A DNA stretch of 23,071 bases from JBBTUF01 sp038063855 (GTDB lineage: Bacteria > Patescibacteriota > Minisyncoccia > Ryanbacterales > GWA2-47-10b): assembly GCA_038063855.1 (NCBI GenBank), contig JBBTUF010000031.1, positions 1 through 23,071 on the forward strand, written 5' to 3'. The first letter of the stretch is position 1. The number at the start of each line of letters is the position of its first letter. A program made the translations under genes and the position numbers. Below the pieces are notes generated by a model, which had not been told where the DNA came from, searched no databases, and saw nothing but the letters and a program-made list of their open reading frames with translations. Shown in pieces: positions 15,553-21,255 of the stretch.

Positions 15553-16532
15553 AAAAAAGATTTTTAGTAGGTCTTTTGTTGGGTTTTTCTGTTTTTATGG
15601 GGGCGTTGGTTTCTCGTGCGCCAATCGTATCTTCAAACGTATGGGGGATTACGTTCGCTCCGCAGTATATGGAAGAATTTGGGATTCCATGGAAAGAGGC
15701 TTACAACGCGATGCTTAGCGAACTTGATGTACGTCATATTCGTATTCCAATATATTGGTCGCGAGTTGAGCCGAAAGAGGGGCAGTTTGTTTTTGATGAT
15801 TATGATTATCAGCTCCAGAAAGCAGAGGAGGTGGGTGCTCGTGTAGTGTTGGGTGTCGGAAGAAAATTGCCTCGGTGGCCAGAATGTCACGAGGCAACCT
15901 GGGCGACCGATCTTGAAGTTGAGAAAAAAAAGAAACTTATTTTGAAATACATCGAACAAGTTGTTAACCGATATAAAGACTCTCAAGTTCTTGACGCATG
16001 GCAGGTGGAAAATGAGCCGTTTCTTCCTTTTGGGGGTTGCTCGTTGTATGATGCAAAGTTTCTTGATGAGGAGATTGCGCTTGTTCGATCTCTTGATTCG
16101 CGGCATCCGGTACTTGTGACTGACTCGGGAGAGCTTTCGATATGGGTTAGTGCTGCGCGTCGTGGAGATATTTTTGGTACCACAATGTATCGTACGATTT
16201 ATAGTAAATATGTTGGTTCATTTACGTATCCATTATTTCCGTCATTTTTTCGTTTCAAGAGGGCCTTAACAGAGCTCGTTGTGGGCAAAAAACCAATGAT
16301 TGTTATTGAATTGCAAGCAGAACCATGGGCACCAGGGTACATACCACACATGACAAAGGAAGATCAATATAAATATTTTAGCCCAACAACATTTCAAGGT
16401 ATTATTCAGTATGCAAAGCGCACAGGCTTTGATACGTATTATTTATGGGGCGCTGAATGGTGGTATTGGCTTAAGGTACATGAAAATGATCCCGAAATAT
16501 GGAACATCGCAAAAGCACTTTTTAAACAATAA
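15549..16532 (+). CDS. Secreted clan GH-A-like glycoside hydrolase
   Basis: 327 residues. An N-terminal signal or anchor (about 5-24) precedes a TIM barrel starting at WGITFAPQYMEEFG. VRHIRIPIYWSRVEPKEG and YDYQLQKAEEVGARVVLGVG match the first strands of GH5/GH42-type enzymes. DAWQVENEPF gives the N155-E156 pair expected for the acid/base, and MIVIELQAEPW (E254, or E258) the nucleophile on strand 7; YYLWGAEWWYWL is near strand 8. The catalytic pair appears complete, so activity on a beta-linked glycan is likely; the substrate is not. It is the last gene of the operon and is distinct from the anchored barrel protein at 3356, which has a less canonical acid/base region. Confidence 0.78.
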   Translation: MKKRFLVGLLLGFSVFMGALVSRAPIVSSNVWGITFAPQYMEEFGIPWKEAYNAMLSELDVRHIRIPIYWSRVEPKEGQFVFDDYDYQLQKAEEVGARVVLGVGRKLPRWPECHEATWATDLEVEKKKKLILKYIEQVVNRYKDSQVLDAWQVENEPFLPFGGCSLYDAKFLDEEIALVRSLDSRHPVLVTDSGELSIWVSAARRGDIFGTTMYRTIYSKYVGSFTYPLFPSFFRFKRALTELVVGKKPMIVIELQAEPWAPGYIPHMTKEDQYKYFSPTTFQGIIQYAKRTGFDTYYLWGAEWWYWLKVHENDPEIWNIAKALFKQ

Positions 16533-16560
16533 AGTATAAAAATGATATCATTATAATAAT

Positions 16561-17073
16561 ATGGAAGCTGGCAAAGAATTTGAACCACTTGTTTTTAATA
16601 CGCATAACCATCGATTAAGAGGGCATTTCGAGAATTATAGTGGGAAAAAAGAGTTTGAAAATGGAGAGCCTGAATTTGATGAAATTCGTCAAGAAATTGC
16701 GAAACATTTTGGAGTGCCGTTTGTAGAAGAAAATGAGGATGAGTTGAGTAAACAGGACGAAGGGCATATATTTATTATTGACAATAAATTAGTTCCAAAT
16801 CAGCGGCATTATCGTGCCTTTTGTGTAGTAGTTCGAGAAAAAGATGGTAAGCGAGATGCGTGGTATATTGACGGTCGTATGCCACACGCAACCATGCTTT
16901 TACGTTTGTATAATCACTACGGTGTTTCAGAAGAGGATCGCAATGAGGTTAGTTTGGGATTTCTTGATGACGAAGGTTTTCCTAATATTCCAGAAATTCA
17001 AGAAAAAGCAGAGGAACAAAAAAAGCCCATAAGATGGTTTATACGCGAAACAGTTAGCCCCACAAAAGAATAG
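16561..17073 (+). CDS. Conserved-looking cytoplasmic protein of unknown function
   Basis: 170 residues, no signal or membrane segment, acidic overall. Not recognised. A compact core seems to be DEGHIFIIDNKLVPNQRHYRAFCVVVREKDGKRDAWYIDGR (seen at about residues 66-106), consistent with a small alpha/beta fold, followed by a charged helical end. TATAAT (16552-16557) lies only 3 nt before the ATG and TATCAT (16546-16551) 9 nt before it, so it probably has its own promoter 28 nt after the previous operon. It converges on fmt with 9 nt between stops and no clear terminator hairpin. Confidence 0.6.
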   Translation: MEAGKEFEPLVFNTHNHRLRGHFENYSGKKEFENGEPEFDEIRQEIAKHFGVPFVEENEDELSKQDEGHIFIIDNKLVPNQRHYRAFCVVVREKDGKRDAWYIDGRMPHATMLLRLYNHYGVSEEDRNEVSLGFLDDEGFPNIPEIQEKAEEQKKPIRWFIRETVSPTKE

Positions 17074-17082
17074 TTTTTTATT

Positions 17083-18030
17083 TTAGGTAAATCTTGTCAG
17101 CGAATCAAGTTTATATCCTTGGAGAAATGCCGAAGCAGACATTTCTTTTTTGTTTTCTGGTTGGAGCTTGTCGATTGCGATAAAATAATCATTTGTTGCT
17201 ATCAAAAATTCGTTCGTGTTTATGATACTGGTGCCAGGAGTAACTGTATGTGATTGGCGAGTAGTCGTGTGAGCATTTAAAATTATTATACGAGTTTTTT
17301 GTGAATTGTTTTCAAGTATTGTCCAGCATTTTGGCCAGATTGCAAATGCTCGTAGTTGATTAATGATTTGCTTTGCTTCTCGCGACCAATTAATATGCCC
17401 ATCTTCTTTTTTTATGATTTTTGTAAATGTTGCCTTGGAATGATCTTGTGCGATTGGTTTGAGAGAATGTGATGTCCACTCCGGTATTGTTTGGCATAAT
17501 ATTTTGGCTCCAATGTATGCGAGTTTTTCTGAGAGCGAAATTATGGTATCTGTATTGTCGATTGGAATTTGCTGGAGTGCAAGAATAGGTCCATGGTCTA
17601 TATCTTTATCCATAAGCATAATACTGACACCAGTCGTTTTTTCGCCCGCAAGAAGCGCATTTTGGATTGGGGAGGGGCCTCGAAATTTTGGTAAAAGCGA
17701 GGGGTGGATATTTATAGTTCCAAAGCGAGGCAGTTCAAGAAGCCAAGAGGGAAGAATCTTGCCGTAGGCGACTAGAACAAATATATCGGCTTCGGGCATG
17801 GAATTGAGCCACATTTCTTTTTCAAGTTTTTTTGGCTGAAAAATTGGGAGTCCTAAACTTTCCGCAAGGATTTTTATTGGAGGTGGTGTTAGCGTTTGGT
17901 TTCTGCCCGCAGGCTCGTCAGGCATTGTAACAATTCCTACTATTTTATAGCCATTTTCTACAAGCGCAGAAAGAGATGGAGATGCAAATTCTGGTGTACC
18001 AAAAAAAAGAATGTGAGGTTGTGTGATCAT
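17083..18030 (-). CDS. fmt: Methionyl-tRNA formyltransferase
   Basis: 315 residues, the normal length. It formylates Met-tRNAfMet from 10-formyl-tetrahydrofolate. HILFFGTPEFASPSLSALV is the N-terminal strand of the formyltransferase fold. INIHPSLLPKFRGPSPIQ holds catalytic Asn107 and His109, and DKDIDHGPIL the catalytic Asp and following Gly-Pro loop. The C-terminal OB-like tRNA-binding domain is present (KIIKKEDGHINW…QLRAFAIWPKCW). ATG 18030 overlaps the def stop by 4 nt, so formylation and deformylation are coupled in one operon, the usual arrangement. Confidence 0.95.
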   Translation of the reverse strand: MITQPHILFFGTPEFASPSLSALVENGYKIVGIVTMPDEPAGRNQTLTPPPIKILAESLGLPIFQPKKLEKEMWLNSMPEADIFVLVAYGKILPSWLLELPRFGTINIHPSLLPKFRGPSPIQNALLAGEKTTGVSIMLMDKDIDHGPILALQQIPIDNTDTIISLSEKLAYIGAKILCQTIPEWTSHSLKPIAQDHSKATFTKIIKKEDGHINWSREAKQIINQLRAFAIWPKCWTILENNSQKTRIIILNAHTTTRQSHTVTPGTSIINTNEFLIATNDYFIAIDKLQPENKKEMSASAFLQGYKLDSLTRFT

Positions 18031-18566
18031 TTTTTTTCGATCGTAACGAGTTTGGTTGCCTTATCGATAAAAAGAGTACCTTCTAAATGATCAATTTCAT
18101 GCTGGAGGAGGCGCGCAAAGAGTTTTGAAGCTCCGCGTTCGAAACGTTTGCCATGTTCGTCGCATGCTCGCACTTTAATTTTTGTTGCACGAGGCACTAA
18201 GCCATAGACACCTGGGACGCTCAGGCAACCCTCGCTTGCACTTTCTTTTTTTGCTGCAATTTTTAAGATCTCAGGATTTATAAATACATGATATAGCCAC
18301 TTTTTTTTCTGAGATTTTTTAGCTATTTCTGAGGTTTCCGCGCGATCTTCGTCGATTGCAAGAGCTTCCTCGCTCGCAAGAAAAATACGTTTTGAAACGC
18401 CGATTTGTGGTGCCGCGATGCCGATGCCATCACTGGTTGTGCGGAGAGCGTCCGACATATCCTTGATGATTCCGAGTAGTTTTTTTGAGCCAAATTCATC
18501 GCTAGAAACAATTCCTGCATGTTTACGCAGGACAAGATCAGGTAGAGTTACAATTTTTTTGTTCAT
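18027..18566 (-). CDS. def: Peptide deformylase
   Basis: 179 residues. It removes the N-formyl group from new proteins with a metal (Fe2+/Zn2+) centre. All three motifs are intact: GIGIAAPQIG (about 47-56), EGCLSVPG (metal Cys114) and QHEIDHLEG (His156, Glu157, His160). A charged insertion of roughly 25 residues (about 66-90, EEALAIDEDRAETSEIAKK) sits between the first two motifs and is longer than in typical enzymes. Start 18566 (MNKKIVTLPD) is preferred over an in-frame ATG at 18653 inside priA, because TATAGT lies 6 nt upstream and the family starts here. Confidence 0.95.
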   Translation of the reverse strand: MNKKIVTLPDLVLRKHAGIVSSDEFGSKKLLGIIKDMSDALRTTSDGIGIAAPQIGVSKRIFLASEEALAIDEDRAETSEIAKKSQKKKWLYHVFINPEILKIAAKKESASEGCLSVPGVYGLVPRATKIKVRACDEHGKRFERGASKLFARLLQHEIDHLEGTLFIDKATKLVTIEKK

Positions 18567-18572
18567 GTACTT

Positions 18573-18602
18573 ACTATAGGATAGAAGGTGGGTCGACGAC
18601 AA
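18573..18602 (-). promoter_or_regulatory. Leaderless promoter of def-fmt inside the end of priA
   Basis: On the minus strand TTGTCG (18602-18597), an 18-nt spacer and TATAGT (18578-18573), 6 nt before ATG 18566. It overlaps the priA stop region, so def-fmt can be transcribed independently of priA. Confidence 0.55.
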
Positions 18603-20427
18603 TATCAGCCGGATAGGGAAAGCGATCAAGTGCATCTTTGAGCGATTCTGCATTTTTTTGCCATTCGTGATTGTTTATGGAGATTAATATATGATGTTTT
18701 ATTTTTTGGTTAAACGAAGGGTAAGATAAAACGTCCGTATCAAATGGCTTGAAATAGCGAACTGTAAAATCCACTCTTTTTGATAGTTCGGCATGATTCT
18801 TATGGATAAGAGTGATTTTAATAAAAGTTGTAAATGGTGGGAAGCTATTTTCTTTTCGTTCGGCAAGCTCGTGTGCCATAAAACCTTTATAATCGTGTCG
18901 TAAAAAATATTGGAATACGGGATGTTTTGGAAAACGAGTTTGTATTAACAGTGGTAGTTCAATTGACCTTTCTTCAAGCTTCTGAAGGGTTGAGAGAATT
19001 CGCTCGCCAATACTATAGTCTGGTATAGAAAACAGGTTGTCGATATGCACTATTACTACAAGAGCTGCAATAAGTTCAGGGTCTTCCACAATGAGCTCTG
19101 TTCCGATAAGAATACCATCTGTAGACTCTAAAAATGCTTTTTTTATAGAATCTTTTTGTTTTGTATTTTTATTTTTTTCGTCGCTCAAAGTCCATACGGG
19201 GCGGTAGGGAAATAATTTTTGGATTTCTTCCAATACTTGCTCATTGCCGATGCCAAATCCTTTTAAATTCCAACTTTGGCAGTGTGAGCATAGCATGTCT
19301 GCTGGATATTGGTGCTGACAATGATGACATACATAGCCACGCTTTAGAGAGACATGAAGGGTCAGGGGTGAATTGCAGTTTGCACAAAATATAGTTCGTC
19401 CACAATCAATACATAGAACATAAGAATAAAAACCTTTTCTATTAATAAAAAGAATGATGCGTTTATTAATTTTTAAAATACTATCACGAGTTATTGCAGA
19501 AAGTACCCGGAAGGATTCTTGAGAAGTGTCTACTAGAATTGGCGACTGTATGGTATTAAGTCGGCTCGAAAGATAGTGTGGCTTAATATCATTTTTTAAA
19601 TCAGAGATTGATATCATAGATTTGCCTGTGATGCATTTTGCGTTTATTTCGTTTGCAAAAAATCGTATTACTTTCCCCGCGTGTACGTATGGGCGTTCTT
19701 GTCGAAAGTAGTGCGGAGAATCAAAATCTTCAATAATAATTATATTTTCATTTCCGTGAAGACATGCGAGTGCAATAGGCGTTCCGATAATAAGTGGTGG
19801 GGGAGAGTCCTGTAATGCAAGTTTTATATTTGTAGAAAATAGTTTTTTTGAAAGATTGCCGTGGATAACTAATGGTTTCTTTGGGAGGTCTCCAAAAATA
19901 CGAGTAAAATATTCGGCTAGTCTAGTGGTTGGTACAAATAATACGATTGATTTATTTTTTGCAAAAGCTTCGCGGATAATTGTTTTATAGTATTGCACAC
20001 GATCAGTAAGACTGCCGAGCAAAATTTCATATTGTTTATTATGAAAGTTATTTTTGAGGATTGTTGGATGATTTTGTGATTGAGTAGTTGAGAGCAGAGC
20101 GCTAGGAGTAAAAGTTTTTAAGATTGCTCCGATTGGCTCTTGACTATGTTCGCTCATGTGGGTAGCGGCAAGCAAGATGGCAGGATGGTAGAAATATCCA
20201 GATGATATGATGCGGTGTATTTTTTTAAGAGCAAAAGAGTTCGATTTAATTTTTAGCTTATGGGTTGAAAGCAATTCAACCGAGATTACTACGGCCGGTA
20301 GTTTTTTCTTTTGTATAAAAATTTCGACGATTGACCCAATAGGGACGGCATCTTTTATGAAATACGAAAGTTGACTCGAAAGTTGTTTCGGTAATATGGC
20401 TATTGGTTGAACTTCGATGATATACAT
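18574..20427 (-). CDS. priA: PriA-like primosomal protein with intact zinc domain but degenerate helicase motifs
   Basis: 617 residues from ATG 20427; an earlier ATG (20487) would precede the predicted promoter. PriA reloads the replicative helicase at stalled forks. The N-terminal DNA-binding domain (1-100) and the eight-cysteine zinc domain are present: C339-x2-C342, C348-x2-C351, C367-x2-C370, C380-x2-C383, with NSPLTLH between. The ATPase motifs are not: where Walker A (GVTGSGKT) belongs there is LLGSLTDRVQYYK (about 137-148), DEEHD is EDFDSPHY (233-240), the GSATP motif is missing, the GTQM-KGHDF stretch reads IGTELIVEDPELI, and the GRAGR arginine motif is absent. It can hardly hydrolyse ATP, so a structural or loading role is likely. 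No frameshift or internal stop. Confidence 0.85.
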   Translation of the reverse strand: MYIIEVQPIAILPKQLSSQLSYFIKDAVPIGSIVEIFIQKKKLPAVVISVELLSTHKLKIKSNSFALKKIHRIISSGYFYHPAILLAATHMSEHSQEPIGAILKTFTPSALLSTTQSQNHPTILKNNFHNKQYEILLGSLTDRVQYYKTIIREAFAKNKSIVLFVPTTRLAEYFTRIFGDLPKKPLVIHGNLSKKLFSTNIKLALQDSPPPLIIGTPIALACLHGNENIIIIEDFDSPHYFRQERPYVHAGKVIRFFANEINAKCITGKSMISISDLKNDIKPHYLSSRLNTIQSPILVDTSQESFRVLSAITRDSILKINKRIILFINRKGFYSYVLCIDCGRTIFCANCNSPLTLHVSLKRGYVCHHCQHQYPADMLCSHCQSWNLKGFGIGNEQVLEEIQKLFPYRPVWTLSDEKNKNTKQKDSIKKAFLESTDGILIGTELIVEDPELIAALVVIVHIDNLFSIPDYSIGERILSTLQKLEERSIELPLLIQTRFPKHPVFQYFLRHDYKGFMAHELAERKENSFPPFTTFIKITLIHKNHAELSKRVDFTVRYFKPFDTDVLSYPSFNQKIKHHILISINNHEWQKNAESLKDALDRFPYPADIVVDPPSIL

Positions 20428-20434
20428 TTTTCTA

Positions 20435-20487
20435 TTTTTAGAGAAACATTCTATGCCTTGCAATATTAGCCATGTCGTTTCTATCAT
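20435..20487. promoter_or_regulatory. Back-to-back promoters of priA and the signal-peptidase-like gene sharing one palindromic -35
   Basis: TTGCAA (20458-20463) is its own reverse complement. Rightward: 18-nt spacer and TATCAT (20482-20487), 6 nt before ATG 20494. Leftward: 17-nt spacer and TAAAAA (20440-20435), 7 nt before ATG 20427. Both mRNAs would be leaderless, and RNA polymerase could use only one direction at a time. Confidence 0.55.
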
Positions 20488-20493
20488 ATAAGT

Positions 20494-21006
20494 ATGAGTG
20501 AGATATTGCGAGGATCTGTGTATATTATAAAAACGGTATTACTTGCTGGTTTTATTACAGTATTGATACATTATTTTGTCGTTCAGCCGTATGTTGTATC
20601 TGATAATAACCTAACGCCACTCTATAATAAAGGGGAAGTTATACTTATTAGTCGTATAGCTTATTTTAATAGTCTATTTCACAGAAACGATATTGTTGTA
20701 TATCGTGAACAAAAAGATTTATCAATTAAGAAAATAAGTCGTATTTTGGCGCTTCCCGGAGAAATAATCGCCGTGAATGATGGCATTCTGTCAGTCGTTG
20801 GCGATGAACGTATCACAAAAGATATACCTTTATTTGATAGCGTCTCAGCGAGTTTAAATAAGATTGGCCGTTTAGATTCGCAGGAATTCTTTATACTTGG
20901 TAATCAAGGTCTTAATTCAGAGGAAGGGTTGTTGGATATTAAGAATATTATTGGCAAGCCGATTTTTAGAATCTGGCCACTAAATAAATTTGGGCGTCTT
21001 CATTGA
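20494..21006 (+). CDS. Catalytically dead signal peptidase I homologue
   Basis: 170 residues, with an N-terminal membrane helix (about 8-29) then QPYVVSDNNLTPLYNKGEVILISR, which matches the bacterial LepB pattern QPF-V-x-G-x-S-M-x-P-T. The nucleophilic Ser is Asn39. IKKISRILALPGEIIAV matches the KRVIGLPGD box, but the general-base Lys position is Ser82. The GDNR-x-x-S-x-DSR box reads LGNQGLNSEEG. Loss of both catalytic residues suggests a pseudoenzyme that may still bind signal peptides or a partner. The fold boxes, membrane anchor and open frame are kept, so it is not simply decaying. The active peptidase in this window is the unrelated ER-type enzyme at 11095. Confidence 0.8.
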   Translation: MSEILRGSVYIIKTVLLAGFITVLIHYFVVQPYVVSDNNLTPLYNKGEVILISRIAYFNSLFHRNDIVVYREQKDLSIKKISRILALPGEIIAVNDGILSVVGDERITKDIPLFDSVSASLNKIGRLDSQEFFILGNQGLNSEEGLLDIKNIIGKPIFRIWPLNKFGRLH

Positions 21007-21108
21007 AATTAGCAAGGTTTAGTAATATAGATTTATAGTGTATAGTAATGTTTATATATATTAATTAATATTATAATTTTATTCACTAACAATAGAAAAA
21101 ACAATTAT

Positions 21109-21150
21109 TAATTATCATTAAAACTTAATTTTTAATGATAATTATTTTTT
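21109..21150 (+). terminator. A+T-rich intrinsic terminator
   Basis: A 15-bp perfect stem, TAATTATCATTAAAA (21109-21123) with TTTTAATGATAATTA (21130-21144), 6-nt loop, followed by T6. An A6 run lies just upstream on the other side (21095-21101), so it may work in both directions. It ends the signal-peptidase-like transcript. Confidence 0.7.
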
Positions 21151-21223
21151 CCACAGGAATCGAGTTTCTTTTGGCAATAATCCGTAGGTTCGTTTTACGC
21201 TTTAGTCTACAATAATATTACGA

Positions 21224-21248
21224 TATCCGATACGATATCGGATAAAAT
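21224..21248 (+). promoter_or_regulatory. Operator-like inverted repeat over a leaderless -10 box
   Basis: TATCCGATA (21224-21232), CGA, TATCGGATA (21236-21244) is a perfect 9+3+9 inverted repeat. It overlaps TAAAAT (21243-21248), which ends 7 nt before the GTG at 21256. No good -35 is seen, as in activator-dependent promoters. No T-run follows, so it is not a terminator. Binding by a dimeric regulator would cover the promoter; the gene downstream itself encodes a DNA-binding domain. Confidence 0.6.
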
Positions 21249-21255
21249 AAACATT

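Noticed and set aside
15633..16106. 157-codon antisense frame inside the secreted glycosidase gene
   Set aside because: The plus frame encodes a recognisable barrel with catalytic residues; the antisense frame has no start signals.
18574..20427. PriA as a decaying pseudogene
   Set aside because: The frame is open for 617 codons, the zinc ligands are all kept, and its promoter is well formed, which fits a repurposed protein better than decay.
21224..21244. Inverted repeat as a transcription terminator
   Set aside because: The stem is A+T-rich, has no following T-run, and overlaps a -10 box just before a gene; an A+T-rich terminator with T6 already exists at 21109-21150.
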